Shown: positions 1-15,850 of the stretch, in pieces | Numbering within the stretch: position 1 is the stretch's first letter | Layout: each line of letters begins with the position of its first letter | Source: Sciurus carolinensis | Lineage: Eukaryota; Chordata; Mammalia; Rodentia; Sciuridae | DNA length: 64,000 bases | Reading direction: 5' to 3' | NCBI RefSeq assembly: GCF_902686445.1 | Contig: NC_062222.1 | Coordinates: forward strand, 135,725,035-135,789,034 | Made by a program: the position numbers and the translations under genes | Notes under the pieces: generated by a model | What the model saw: only the letters and a program-made list of their open reading frames with translations | The model's database searches: none | What the model was told of the DNA's origin: nothing

Positions 1-3729
<3,729 letters not shown>

Positions 3730-3794
3730 AATGGACACCTGCAGCAGTGTTTGGAGACCGTGCGGAAGGAATTCATCATATTCAACAGGGAGAA
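3730..3794 (+). CDS. STK32B: STK32B coding exon (second from last)
   Basis: This 65-bp exon starts in phase 0 after CTCTGGCAG and ends in phase 2 before GTAAGT, a consensus donor. It encodes [20 protein letters not shown] followed by E and the first two bases of a lysine codon. The lysine is completed by the first base of the last exon at 14,544. The peptide matches the conserved STK32B tail segment, with HLQQ and VRKEF where I remember the human protein as HLQH and VREEF. The donor GT was placed at 3,795-3,796 because only this choice keeps the frame into the final exon. Confidence 0.95.
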
Positions 3795-5656
3795 GTAAGT
3801 CCACGCGGACCCCGGCTGAGCCCCTCCTGGGAGAACCACGGTCAGTGAAGGCCACCCTGAGGCCACAGGCCTATCCCCCAGGCGCTGGTCAGCCAAGGAG
3901 GTGGAGGACACAGGCTTGGACCCAGCTGGTGTTAAGATCTGGGGGCTCAAATATGGGAGGCCAATTTGTCAGAGCAGGGGCTTGGGGGGGCAGCCCCAGG
4001 GGACCCACATGAACCAGGCGGGGGGCTGCCAGAGGCAGCTCAGTGGCGCCCCCTCCCTCTGTGAGGGTCAGGGGGAGAGTGGGCCAGGCTGACTCCGCAA
4101 CCATCCACCTTCAAGTCAGACAGCAGCACAGGGGTCGCAGGACATAGGAGGCAGCCCTGAACTGCGGTTCCCGCCACAGGCGCTGGCCCAGCCTGGGGTT
4201 CAGGGAAGCTTCTGGGGGGACTATGCCCACCTGAGTCCCAAGCGAGGCATAGGGAAAAGACATCAGGTGAGGTGTGGGGACAAGCCACAGAGAAGGGAGG
4301 CTGCATGGCAGGGGCGGAGACCTGCAGATGGGCAGGAGCTTGAGTCCCCCAAGCAGGCAGGGAGGTGAAGGACAGGGTGCGCACGCGAGCAGGGTCCACT
4401 CCTGCAGGGACCATCCCATCAGACCCTGCTGTGCCGCAGAAGGCGGGCTGACACCATGCACTGTCCCGGGCCATTGCACATCCCCGCAGGCCAGGCTGCT
4501 GCAAGGCTCATCCCCTCCCCAGCCGTGGGCACCCTGGCCGGGAGCTGCAGCTCAGAGGCCCTCTGCAGCCTTCCTGGGTCAGGCATCTGCTCTGTACGGC
4601 CCAGCTGCCCTGGAGTGCCCGGCCGGCACATGGGAGCCCACGACAGGCAGAACGGAGCTGAGCCCAAGTCGCAGCAGCGGCATTTTGCGGTTGGCCGTGG
4701 GCCACAAGATGTGCAGTGCGTGCGGATCCTCTGGAATCCAGATTGTTTCCTTGTAAAAGGAAATGAGAACAAGCACTCTTCCTCGTGTCATTTAGGGGTG
4801 GAGTCTGGCTGTCTTTAGCGTCACCCAATTCAATGCTCCCCCCACGTGGAGATGGAAATTGAGTAGGAAAATGCAGAATTGCCCAGCGTGCTCAGGGGTC
4901 CTGGGAGACGCGTGGTCCTGGGTCTGAAGTGAGGCTGGTGCAGTCTGCAGGAACTGGAACACAGAGGAAGAGAGTAAAGTCATTTTCCAGACCGAGGAGC
5001 GGAGGGGACGGCATTGGCAAACACTGACCGCACGGAGAAGGTGACCAGAGGGGACCAGCAAGTCTGGACTGCTGTCCCTGCCCCTGCGTCCGCTTCTCTG
5101 TGTATCTGGCTATTCCCTCAGTGCCCTGAAGGCTGAGAGGTCAACCTTGTCCCCTCAAGATGCCGCCCGAGCATCTCGCCCCCTCCTGCCTCCTCACAGG
5201 GGAGACATGTGCCCTCCATCCACAGCATGCCCTGCCTCGGTTTCCCCACTGTAAAAAGTTGATTCATGATGCACTGTCTGCCCAACACCAAGGGTTTGCC
5301 TTTGAGCCAAGGAAAGTATGGGACCTACTGTCCCCCTCTTCTCTCTGCCGCCCCTTGTTTGAGGCACCTGCTGTGTTGCCACTGAAGTATCTGAAAAACT
5401 AAACCAAGACCCTTCTTTCCAACGTCCGCACTGTGCTGTGTGGGAGGACCCATCGGGGCATGCGGAGCCCAGAACCCCGCGTGTGGACCAAGGCGGGCGC
5501 TGCAGGCCGGTCTCCTTCCCTTCTCGGCAGAAGGAGAGGCCGGTGGCCTCAACAGACTGCTCCTGCCCACATGCAGCAGGCATGGGCCCTTCTGGAGAGC
5601 GCCGTGGTCCCAGGAGCCTGTGTTGGGGTCGTCTGGGGTGACCTTAGAGTGGTGCG

Positions 5657-6020
5657 CCTGGTATGGGCTGCACTGTGTTGAAGCCCTGGCCCCAGTACCA
5701 GTGAATGTGACCCGATTTGGAAATGGAGTCATTGCAGATGTAACGCGTTAGGATGAAGCTGTACCGGGGTAGGAGGGCCCTTAAGCCACAGGCTGGTGTC
5801 CTCATGGGGGAAGAGACCCAGACCCGGTGAGAAGACCTCGTGGAGACAAGGTGGAGCCTGCGTGGTGTATCTGCCAGCCAAGAGGCCGGCAGCCGGAGAA
5901 GCATGCCCACGATCCCCCACAGCTGTAGGAGCCAGCCCCCCACACCGTGCTGCCTGTCTTCTGGCCTCCAGACTGTGGAAGAGTGGCTCTCTATGGCTCG
6001 AAGCCACCTAGCCAGTGTGC
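5657..6020 (+). mobile_element. MLT1-type MaLR LTR, sense
   Basis: The segments occur in MLT1 order: TATGGGCTGCACTGTGTTGA, AGCCCTGGCCCCAGTACC, GAATGTGACCCGATTTGGAA, GGTGTCCTCATG, AGACAAGGTGGA, then CTGGCCTCCAGACTGTGGAAG and a final AAGCCACCTAG. This is the recognisable pattern of the ancient MLT1 LTR. It is diverged and truncated at the 3' end. Confidence 0.75.
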
Positions 6021-6465
6021 CCCGCCCCTCCCAGCTAACACAGCACCCTAGTCCACCCCTCTGCACCAGAAGTGGCTGGAGGAGGCCCGCATCTTCATCT
6101 TAGCATGCTCTTGAAATCACTGACTCCTGAGAGCGTGGTCTGTGCCCAGCTTTGCAGCTTCCATTGGTTATGAGTTGCGTCTTCGGGATCTCCTGTCTAC
6201 CACTGAAGACCCTCCCAGCTCTGTGTCCCCCACCCAGAGTACCCAGGTGCAGCACAAGCCCTCGGTGGCTGAAGGACGCTCCTGGACTAGCCCCCTGCAC
6301 AACCCACCTGTCTCTTGCACGATGCAAGTCTGCTTCCTCAGCTGAGAAAAGCTCTTGCCAAAGAAAACACCCCTGCAGCTCCACCACAGTGAAGAAGCGG
6401 CCGTGGCATGAATGAACGCATGAGGGCCAGGGCGCTGGACCCTCGCCACACCAGCCCCGCAGGAG

Positions 6466-6560
6466 ACCTTCATTCAGTATCTGACAGACACATCATGATC
6501 CCAGACTGGGCCCTGGGCACACAGAAGTGAGTCCAGCAGGACCCAGGTCCTCAGGATGCC
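6466..6560 (+). mobile_element. L2-like LINE fragment
   Basis: TTCATTCAGTATCTGACAGA followed by ACTGGGCCCTGGGCACACAG resembles the L2 3' end motif (roughly: ATTGAGCACC, then CAGGCACTGTGCTAGG, then a GGGATACAG-type end). It is short and old, and is identified by pattern only. Confidence 0.4.
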
Positions 6561-7229
6561 TGCAGCCTGCAGCGGGGACAGTCCCAAGCATTGCTAGGTA
6601 GGATGCAGGCTGCTAGGGTACAGACATCATGACTTGCTGTGGGGACACAAGGAAGTGTCCTGGGCCCACCCTCTCTGGACCTTAGTTTCTAGACAGAGCA
6701 CAATTAAAATCGGTGCTGCCCAGGGTCCTGGAAGTGCAGCTTATTATTAGCTAATAGTCTCAGTGAAAGGCCACAAGCCAGGTGGAGCGTCTGCATCCAG
6801 GGACCGGCTGAGGCCCCTTTAGTTTGAGAAATGCACTGTGGGGCTTGTCCCCCTCTTTCTCACCAAGGATCTGAGCAAGGGTGACTTTTCCAGAGGCCTG
6901 TTCAATGGCATTTGACAAAGTTTCTCAGAATAAGAAGGCCCTGATGAAAAGGGGATTTAAGAAGCCGAAGTGTCTATGCTTCTCACCTCCTAAACAAACA
7001 GCAGACTTAAAACCACCTTAAAGCTGCCTCTGGAACCCTCGAGGCTATGACACATCAGAACTCTAATACTGCATTTGCTACACTTGATCCGATTGATATT
7101 AACAGCAACTGACATCCACACGTGATTTTATGCTTTTAGCTTGTGTCCTTTAGTCCTGGGCTTCTCAATCTCGTCTCTACTGAATCTGCCGTCTAGGCTG
7201 TGGGTTGTCCCGATTGTGGTAGGATGTTT

Positions 7230-7480
7230 GAAGAGTGGGAGTCCTCTTGGGCTTGGAAACAGATGGACCTGGGTCAGACCCTGGTCTTGCTTCTTGGGGT
7301 GCTGAGGCCTCTCGAGGTCCCAGGCCTCTCTGAGCCTCAGGTTCCCCTCCTGCACCAGCAAGATGGGCTAGATCAATGACTGCTTGACTCCACCAAAGTC
7401 TGTGCCATTTGCAAAGTGCAAAGATCCCTTTGATCTTGTCACCAGCCCACCAGTGAGAAAGGGAGGTTAATAATCCCCTG
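7230..7480 (+). mobile_element. MIR SINE relic
   Basis: The stretch shows the MIR order: a gGACCTGGGTCAGACCCTGG-like part, then CTCTGAGCCTCAGGTTCCCC (normally CTCTGTGCCTCAGTTTCCTC), CAGCAAGATGGG, and a CCCACCAGTGAGAAAGGGAG tail. The identification comes from the remembered consensus. Confidence 0.45.
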
Positions 7481-9324
7481 TATTTTGCAGATTGACTTGT
7501 GACATGGGAAAGACCCTTTGTGCCCAGCTCCTCAAGCCCCATCGCCAGGACGTAGCAAACATAAAAATCCAGGTTTCTGAAGTCAAGGCTGGCACACTGA
7601 GACTCCTCCCGTCCGGTTCTAAACCCCGCAGCCCAGACCTTGCTGTGGGGCTGAGAGCGAAGAAGTAGCGCCACCTGCTGTGAGCTGGCCTCAGAGGCAC
7701 CTGCAGCCACTTCCTCCTCAATCCCCAGCCCAGTCCCACCCGTCCCTGGGTGTTTAATTCCCATTTCTCAGTCAGCAAAACTGATAAAACAATATTCTGA
7801 CTTGAATGGTGTCTGAGAATCTCAGATGAGTCTGGGGGATGTACCAGCCGCCAGGTGAAGAGCCGGGTGCAGGCGTGAGCAAGGCTCGCCTGGCTTCTTG
7901 GGAGCAGAGTGGAGGCTCAGAGACCTGCGCCGGCAGGTGGAGAGGTGGCTGGGACAGTCAGCGCAGGACCTGCACCGGCAGGAGGCATTTCTGGCAGGAG
8001 GGAAGGTGGCCTAAAGGCTGCTCAGACTGCAGCCTTTTAGGTTCCACGAAGACTCAAGATCAAGAAATCGGACGGGAAATCAGGGCCCGTGTCACGTTCG
8101 CTCCGGTTTCAATCAGAGGAAATTGCAGCCTGGTTTAAAGAGGTTGGCTGGTCCTGGCGTGTTCCTGGCAGCCAAGAAGAGATGAAGACAGAGAAAGTGA
8201 GCGGCGTGGAGCAGCCTCAGCATGGTGCTGAGTGCACGGAGCGCGGCCGGCCGTGCCTGCGCGTCACGCCCGCTCACACGCGCTCCGCGGTGCACCCTCT
8301 CACCACCTGGGTTCGTTCTCGCTCTCGGTTTCACTTCCTGCTCACACTGTCCTCCTGGAGGTCAGCCAGGGGCTGCTCCCACCTGCTCTGTCACCCCTCT
8401 CCTCACTCCCAGGGGCATGTGCAGCATGACAGGCATCTTAGAGGGACAGGGACCCCGGAGAGACTCCCAGGAGCACTGTGCAGTGCTGCCCACAGGCTGG
8501 CACGACTAGTCACGTGGCCCCACCCAACCCCAGGGGAGCCGGGAAGTGTCACCTGCCTTAAGGGGCAGCCCATGGAACTCTTGGCCCACCTGTCAGCCCC
8601 CAGCACAGGCCCTTCATCACCACATGGAGGAGGACGCAGCAGGTACCACCCTGAACCCGCAGGGACACAGCAGCTCAGGCGCCCCTGAGTCTAGAGAAGT
8701 CTGCTGGGGACAGCGGCAGGGAGGGCACAGGGGTTGGAGCGTGCAGCTGGGAAATGGGAACCGCAGCGTCCTGTATTCAGATCCAGGGCACCTCTGCAAA
8801 GCTCTGCGACCTACAGCCAGCTCTAGCCGCTTTGTGGTCCCTTTCTCACCCTTGGGATGGGTGTCCTTCCTTCTAGTCCTGAGGGTGGGTAGAGGTGTCA
8901 AAGGAGAGGCGGCCACATCAGGAGGCGCCAACAGAACCAGCCCAGCTCAGAACCCACCAGCTCAGAACCCACCAGAACAGAACCAGAACCCACCTCGGCA
9001 CCCCTTCCCTTCTCCAGAGCTGACCTTGTTAGAAAGGGGCAGAGCGAGGGAGACCCCAGTCAAGCCACTGCTCCGCTGCCTCACACCCCGCCCACCCCAC
9101 GTTGGGCTGTTCCTCCAAAGGTTTCTTCAAATACACGTGGTTTCCGGCAATTGTGGATAAAGCAGAATCATAGTGCTTCTGGCCAAGGGCTGTTATTGAA
9201 TTCGTGAGATAAGAATGGCTACCAGGTGATCTTCCTGGTGAATGACGAGGGTTGAAGGGAAAACAGCAAGTCACACGGAGCTTTATTTAAGGATGGGAAA
9301 CCTCGGCAGGGACTAAGAAGGATA

Positions 9325-9745
9325 CTGTACCAGTCAGAGTCTCTTAGGAAACACTGAGGAGAACTGATCACAGAGAACCGTTTGCATCACAGTGGATGTA
9401 GGGGTACAGTCAGCTGCCCAGGTTGCTTTGCCAGGAAGCAGAGAGAGAGAGAGAGAGACAGAGACAGAGAGAGACAGAGAGAGACAGAGACAGAGAGGGG
9501 GGGCAGAGGGAGATAAGGCTCCAGGGACTACATAGAGCCACTGAGGACCTGCTCCCCTCAACCTGATCCCACCTACCTCCTAGAGTCCCCCTCCCACAGT
9601 CCGTTCAGGTGTGAACCCGTCACTGGATTAATCCACCGAGGAGGTCAGAGCTTCGTGATCCAGTTGCTTCCCAAGAACCCTGTCTCTGAACGTCATTGCC
9701 CTGGGGACCAAGCCTTTCACATGTGAGCCCTAGGGTCACTCCAGG
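9325..9745 (-). mobile_element. MaLR LTR, antisense, with internal GA-rich expansion
   Basis: It begins GTACCAGTCAGAGTCTCTTA and contains a GAGAGA/GAGACA run at about 9,438-9,500, which is the reverse of the CT-rich segment seen in sense copies. It continues with CAACCTGATCCCACCTACCT and CACTGGATTAATCC. The order of segments matches the other squirrel MaLR copies in this window. Confidence 0.6.
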
Positions 9746-10302
9746 CCCACGCTGTAGCAGGGCATTCATACCCACCGCCCAGGACCTCTGTGAGGAACAA
9801 CCCCTGGACGCTGGCATGCATGTGTGCTAATGATTTTATGTACAAAATCATGATGCCACTCAAGCATTATCTTGTTTTTATTTAAACCCACGGGTACACA
9901 CGTCCGTACACACCAAACGACGTATCCCAACTCCTTCAGCCACCAGGAGAAAAGTTCATGCACGTGAACTCACGCAGCTGGAAGTCCACACGGGCTGCCC
10001 GTCCTCCCAGTCCACATACAGCAACCCAATCGTGGTCCCGCTAGGACACCCTGTTACTCTGTTTAATTACAGCCCACCTCCTTTCCCCTAGGGACGCTGA
10101 ACCCGAGCCTGCCAGCCTGGGCACTCTCACCCCATCCCACACGGTGCTGGGCTCTTGCCTCTGGCCGGTCACCATGCTGGGGCTGTGAGGCCTGAGGTGG
10201 CACCCTGTGGCTCTTGCCCAGGGGAAGAGACCCAAACCAGATAGCGGCGGGTTCTAGGTGCTGGTCCCCATGCCCTGGCCCCCGGCTCGTGGACTTGTTC
10301 TA

Positions 10303-10722
10303 GTCAGCTGTTCATCTCTGTGACCAGACGACCTGATGGGAACAACACAGATGAGGAACAGTGTACTTGGGACGCACAGGTTCAGAGGCCCCAGTCCCTA
10401 CATAGCCGGCTCCATGACTCTGGGCCACAGAGAAGGCAGAACATCGTAGCAGAAGAGTGTGGAGAGGGACAGCAGCTCAAGACTGGCCACCAGGATGCAG
10501 AGAGCTCTGCTCAAGAGGGGTAAAGCGTATACCCCAAAGGCACGTCCCTGGGGACCCCCTCCTCCAACACACCCACCTGCCTACAGTCACCTCCCAGTTA
10601 ATCCCCATCAGCAAATTAATGCACTGATGAGGTGAAAGCTCTCGAAACGCAATCCTCTCACCTCCGAACTTTGAATTATCTCACACCTGAGCTTCTGGGG
10701 TACCTCACATCTGAACCATAAC
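10303..10722 (-). mobile_element. MaLR LTR, antisense, near full length
   Basis: It runs from TTCTAGTCAGCTGTTCATCT through GTGACCAGACGACC, CACAGGTTCAGAGGCCCCAG, AGTTAATCCCCATCAG, GGTGAAAGCTCTCGAAACGC and ACCTCACATCTGAACCATAAC. This is the inverted form of a roughly 420-bp ERVL-MaLR LTR (MST/ORR1-like). The copy at 29,268-29,686 has the same layout. Confidence 0.75.
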
Positions 10723-11867
10723 AGGACCCCTCTGGGCCCCTGTGGCCCTGGGGCTGGACTTCCTCCCCTCAGCCTGCCACCCTGTTGCGCCCGCCCTGGG
10801 TCCCCACCTCAGCCACTCCTCTGTGTCCCCTGCTCCTCAGGGTCTTCTGCCTGACACCTGTCCAGGTGCAGGTCGCCATCAGGAGACATTCTGGGGGCAG
10901 CATCAGAGGCCTCATTGATCCTCAGTTTCTCCAAAGTGTCAAATGGGAGCATGTCCACACTGCAGCCATCTGTCCACAGCTGCTGCCTTTCATAAGGACC
11001 CCCGCGGGGCAGGCCGATGACACACATCTGATGGCCTTTCTCTTTAAGGAGATTCTGCTGTCCCCTCAGTACAGATGAGAAGAAAGGCCGGGAAGAGCAG
11101 AGTGTGTTCCTGGTGGAGCTAGGACTCTGGCCCCACGGGACTGCTGCTGTTCCCTCCACCCCCGGACACGACGCCATAGGGTCAGGCGAGACCGTCAGTG
11201 AGACGAGAGCACTCCAAAACGCTTCTGCTCTTTAAACTGCAATGCACAAAGGAAGCCGCCTCTCTCAAATGGGGGGCCAGGCGGCGCCCGTGGCTGGCCA
11301 GCTGGGAAGGAAGTGGCGCTGAGCTGAGCCGTCCCGGTGTGGCCAGACGTGGTCTGATTGGCTTGCTTGCCGCGTTCTCCTCTGCGGGGCTCCGCTCCTG
11401 CAAACCACCTCCAGCCTAGTTCATTACCAGCCGCTGTCTGCCCTTCTCCTGCTGAGCCCTGCTGCCGAGCGGGGCCTCCCCAGAACGCTTTCCCCCGGCA
11501 TTTACTGCTGGAGTTCAAAAGTGGAAAGCATTCACATCCCTCACTCAGGATTTGGTCACAAAGATGACGATTAATCTGATCAGTTGACTGAGAAATTAAA
11601 TGTTCCTGTCATGTGGAGATAGCCCGCCAATGTTCCTGAATGGAACCGCGTAGCCCCGCTAGTGTGTGTAAAACCTCTTTTCCTCTCCTGAGCGTTGCGG
11701 ATTCCTGGGGGCTGCAAGCGAGCACCCGGTGCAGCGTGGTGGTCTTGTCTTTGTCTGGGTTCACGAATCCCGATTTGTGCAACATGAGCTTTCCTAGTTC
11801 CTTCAGAGCATCGAAAAGACCATTCTATGCTCCCTTCTCTCCAGCCGCAGACTGAAGGGCCCTGGAC

Positions 11868-11945
11868 TCAGTGGAAAGAGCAGGGGTGTTAGACAGCCCT
11901 GGCTGTGAATCCAGCCTCCCCACGTCACATGTGGTAGGTGACAGG
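11868..11945 (+). mobile_element. MIR SINE 5' fragment
   Basis: GTGGAAAGAGCAGGGGTGTT followed by CCTGGCTGTGAATCCAGCC matches the 5' part of MIR (normally AAGAGCA...GACTGCCTGGGTTCGAATCC). It is short and old. Confidence 0.4.
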
Positions 11946-12296
11946 GTCAGGAGCAGGCAGCCCGGTGTGCCAAGCTGCGGCATGTCCTTCCTTCCGGCAG
12001 AGCTGCCTGGTGCCTGTGCACGGACTGCTCTCTGGCCGGTCCCTGCCACCACAACTGTGAGCCTGGCATGCAGCGGGGAGGGGTGCGGCGGAGAGGGGAA
12101 TGGTGGGGGCAGAAGGCGGTCTTGGGGGCAGGAATGGATGGATGGCTGGTCGCGAATGGGGAGGTGAGGAGGCGAATGGAGTGGTGGGTGGATGATGTCC
12201 TGATGGACAGGTGATGATACACGGGTGCAGGGATGATCGGATGAATGGGTCAGTGGGTCTCTGGGCGGTGGACCTGTGGGTACCCAGAGAAGGCAT

Positions 12297-12726
12297 GTTG
12301 GTTGGTTTTTCGTCTCAGTGACAAAATACCTGGCATAAACAATGTAAAAAGACAAAAGGTTTCTTTAGGCTCCTGGTGTCAGCAGCTTCAGTCCGTGGTT
12401 GGCCAGCTCCATCTTGTCTGGGCCCGTGGTGAGGAGAACCTCCTGGTGAAAGGGCGTGGCGGGGCCCGGCTACGCACCTCCCAGCTGGTGGGAGCGAGTG
12501 CGGGAGGAAGAGGTTGGACAGGAGTCCCCAGCGCGCACTCCCGAGGACCACTCCCTCACCAGGCTCTACCACCCATTTCCACCCCCCAGTAATCCACTTA
12601 GCTGTGGACCCTTCCAAGGATCAACCGCTGGTGAGGTCAGAGCCCGCCCAGCCCTGAACACTGCTGCACGGGGGCCGAGCCCCTAGTGCACCAGCCTCTG
12701 GGGACGTTCCAGGTCCAGACCACACC
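12297..12726 (-). mobile_element. MaLR LTR, antisense
   Basis: It starts GTTGGTTGGTTTTTCGTCTC and AGTGACAAAATACCTGGCAT, has GGCCAGCTCCATCTTGTCTG and AATCCACTTAGCTGTGGACC, and ends with GGACGTTCCAGGTCCAGACC. The layout is the same as the other antisense MaLR copies, with more divergence in the centre. Confidence 0.65.
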
Positions 12727-14543
12727 GACGGGTATTTCCTTCCCGACTGTCTCCTTGCTCAGACGGGAGCCCAGCAGTGAGTGCAAGGTCATGACCACCA
12801 CCTCACTCAGCGCCTGCTCGTGGCCCCAGGCTCATGGAGACCCCCTCCTCACGAGAGCTCCTCGCTCCGGCCCAGAGATGGGCGTGGCCGCAGCCCTGGC
12901 TCCAGATGTCCTTGCTGACACCTGCTTTCACCCTCTCAGTCTGGGCCCTCAAGTCCCTTCATCCCACACACCGTGCCCAACACGGAAGCCCATCTGGTGC
13001 TTGAAGCCCACCTCGAGTGGTCCCTCCTGTGGAAAGCCTCCCCTGACCCCCACGAGTTCGCAGAACCCCGCTGTCCCTCATGGGGCTCCCGCGTCCCTGT
13101 CTGACTCCATCTTGCAGTATCCAGAGGTGGCCGTGCAGGCAGATCCAGTGCTGGGCACTTAACAGACTGTCCCCGTGGGGCCCACCCGTCCTGCACATGC
13201 CCAGAGAGTCTGTGGCATCGCTGTTTCCACCCAGACCCGGAGGTCCTGCTGCACATGCTGGTCCTGTCCTCTGGGCCCGGCCCCTCTTCCCCAGGACGAC
13301 ATACCTTAGCCACGACTGCTTGTCCAGTCATCCTGCCTGGGGAGCAGCAGAGGGCAGAGGAACGGACCCCGTCCCACACGTTGTGGGTGGACAGAGCAGG
13401 GGACAGAGCCACCAGCTCACAGTCTCCTGAGACGGAGTTGCCACTGTGCCTCCGAGTCACCTAAAGGACACGCTCCGTACCTACGCAGTCGCGATGCTCT
13501 GCTCGGCCTTGTCATACACGTTCAGGGGCACGGCTGTGGCCCCCTGAGGCATGGGCTGTGCCACACTTACACTGGGGTCACTCAGTGCCCTGCAAGTGAC
13601 AAGCACACGTAGACGCTTGCCGCGTAACACGACACCCGTCCAGATCTGGACAGCGGTTACCGACAGCCTGCTAGTGTCAGGCCAGCCGCCCTCAGCCTGC
13701 GTCTTGCAGAACAAGGTAGAACTGGTAGACATTTTTATTCTCCCCAGCCCTGTAGAGACTTCCTGCACATTCCCTCTGACCCCCAGCCTCCTGCAAATCC
13801 ACGGTGGAATCTCTACTTTCAGGTGAGGACACCGAGGCTGAGAAGAAGCTAAACCACTTGACCAACATAACCCAAGTAGCGTTGAGGGCCGCTCTAAACC
13901 CCACGGCCCCCATGCGGCCTCCATTCCCTCTGTGGCCTCACCTACCTGCAGTGGCACTGTGGTCCAGGGAGGGAGGCACCTGGACTTGAAGATCCACAAG
14001 GGAGGGATGTTGACATAGTCCAACACGTGGACAATGGCCAGATGGCCAGCTGCTCAGAAAGCAGGGTGCACAGTCCCTGTCCCTCGACCGTTGGCCCGGG
14101 GTGTTCTGTCTGTCTCCAGTTTAACTGCGTGGATATTTATTTGTGGGATCATTTGATCACTTTAGACAGAACGCCCTGTGAGGACAGGGAAGGTGGCTGT
14201 TTGGCTTGCCAGGGTACCCCCACTCCTGGGTATGATGTGGCACCTCACGGGCACTCAGGAGGAACGCCCTGACCCACGCCCCTGGCTCCCCAGCACCTGG
14301 CTGGCTGTGAACTGGGGTGATTACTGTATGATCTCTGTGTTCCTCACGAGGAGCTGAGAGATGGCGATCATCATCCTCCTTTCAGACCCAGAAGTTGAGG
14401 CACTGCGTATCCAGTGGGTCACAGAGCACGCCGAGCCCAGCACCCTGCGGCCCGAGGCTCTGCCCGTCCAGGTGCACCTCCTGCACCTGCGCTGCACCCA
14501 GCTCCTCAGCACTGACCCAGCTCTGCACTGCTCTTGTTTGCAG

Positions 14544-14682
14544 GCTCAGGAGGCAGCAGGCACCCGGCAGCCAGACCCTGGACGCGGAGAGCCGAGCGGT
14601 GAGTCAGACGCAGAGCAAGCTGCAGGACGGGTGCAACAACAACACCCTGGCCCACGCCTGCTCCCGGGGCTGCAGCAGCTAG
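14544..14682 (+). CDS. STK32B: STK32B last coding exon and stop
   Basis: The acceptor TTGTTTGCAG precedes the exon. Its first base completes the lysine codon split across the intron. The frame then reads [20 protein letters not shown], continues with [13 protein letters not shown] and ends CSRGCSS before TAG at 14,680-14,682. The DGCNNN motif and the terminal CSS match the human STK32B tail as I remember it. The middle is more divergent, as expected for a disordered tail. The three exons here total 336 bp, or 112 codons including the stop, so this window encodes the last 111 residues. The tail lies outside the kinase fold and its role is not known to me. Confidence 0.95.
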
Positions 14683-14774
14683 ACCTCCACCTGCAGAGGC
14701 CCAGCGGGCCCAGGCGCCTCTGCCCTGCCCACCCAGAGTCTCCATCTCATCCCGGAAACATCAGATGCAGAAAG

Positions 14775-14960
14775 AGACCTGGACTCGGAGCTGGGAAGTC
14801 TGGGTCCCAGTCCCTGTGTCCCATGGATTCACTGTGTGACCTTGGACAAGTCACACCCTCTCTGTGCCTCCGTTTTCTGCATCTGCCAAAGGGGTCAAAC
14901 AGCTCTCTGCCCCACTTCCAAACACAAGATTATTGTGAGAATCCAGTTGGCTAGCAGACA
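14775..14960 (+). mobile_element. MIR SINE
   Basis: TCACTGTGTGACCTTGGACA, AGTCACACCCTCTCTGTGCC, TCCGTTTTCTGCATCTGCCA and then TTATTGTGAGAATCC follow the MIR consensus order closely. It lies in the presumed STK32B 3' UTR in sense orientation. Confidence 0.7.
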
Positions 14961-15754
14961 TACAAAACCTTAGGCATTTGTAAAATTATCTATACGTGCA
15001 ACACATAATCTCAGATCTGAAGTGCACTCCTATCCCCAAAGCAATGAGACCTTTATAACCTTGCACTTGAGCCCGTCCTCCCTTATCAGATGGCAGTCTT
15101 GAAGACAGCAGCCCCGAGGACAAAGTAAGTGTCGGACACATCTGCCCTCCTACAGAAACACTGCCCCCAAGTGCTGGAGCAACCCTGGCGGGTCTTCACT
15201 CACTTTCTTGGCTGGCCAGACTTCCTGCTGCCTGGAAGGGTGCAGACCAGCCTGGTCCTCAAGGTCGCCATGCTGCAGATGTGCCCCTCCTGGGGGTTCA
15301 CCGATGTCCTGCCTGCCTAGTTCAGCAGTCTCTGCTCCCTCCTTCCTGCCCCCTCTGAACGCCCTTTGCTGGAGTCAGGTCATTTACTCCCAGTGTCCTC
15401 CAGGACCCCAAAACCCAGCCCTACAGTAGAACTCCCCACCCCCCTGTGCGCCCAGGTGTTCCTTCTCAGGAGGTGTGTAGACAGGCTAGGGGGCCTCGCC
15501 GTACAGAGGGCACCTGACTGGCACTGACAGGCAGCTTCCTGTTTCTGCATTAGGGAATGGGCATGTTTGGAAAATCTGTGCTAGAAGGAAGGTGGGTTCC
15601 TCCAAAACAAAGGTGGATTCCCCCAAAACACAGACTGCGTTCTGGCCTAGTCAGGGGACAGCTGCCATTGAGCTGCGAGGTGCTGAGACTTGGCAGTGAA
15701 CCTGGCTGCATGGTCAGCAGGCTTGCGGAATCCAGCCCCGCTGCTGGTCGACCA

Positions 15755-15850
15755 GAAGACCGCGGGCCGGTCACATGATCACCCAAGCGCCAGTTTCCTC
15801 ACTTTAAAATGGGAATAAAAAGACCACCCTGGCAGGGCTGCCACGGGGTC
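15755..15850 (+). mobile_element. MIR SINE fragment
   Basis: GCCAGTTTCCTCACTTTAAA then ATGGGAATAAAAAGACC and GGCAGGGCTGCCACGGG resemble the core and 3' part of MIR (CAGTTTCCTCATCTGTAAAATGGG...). It contains a fortuitous AATAAA. Confidence 0.5.

Larger units (their letters stand above)
3795..14543 (+). other. STK32B: STK32B last intron (10.7 kb)
   Basis: The intron is bounded by GTAAGT and TTGTTTGCAG. It contains an MLT1 LTR (5,657-6,020), an L2-like piece (about 6,466-6,560), MIR relics (about 7,230-7,480 and 11,868-11,945) and antisense MaLR LTRs (9,325-9,745; 10,303-10,722; 12,297-12,726). A repeat-poor stretch lies at about 6,690-7,170. At 12,120-12,270 there are degenerate GGATG/GGATGGATGG words, an old tetranucleotide repeat. 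Around 12,950-13,160 there is L2-like sequence that I cannot delimit. The remaining stretches, 3,800-5,650, 7,480-9,320, 10,725-11,865 and 13,170-14,540, show nothing I can support as a gene. Confidence 0.9.

Noticed and set aside
15814..15819. AATAAA as the main STK32B poly(A) signal
   Set aside because: It lies inside a MIR relic where AATAAA-like words arise often. The signal at 16,491 has a better-placed downstream G/T element. It remains possible as an alternative site.
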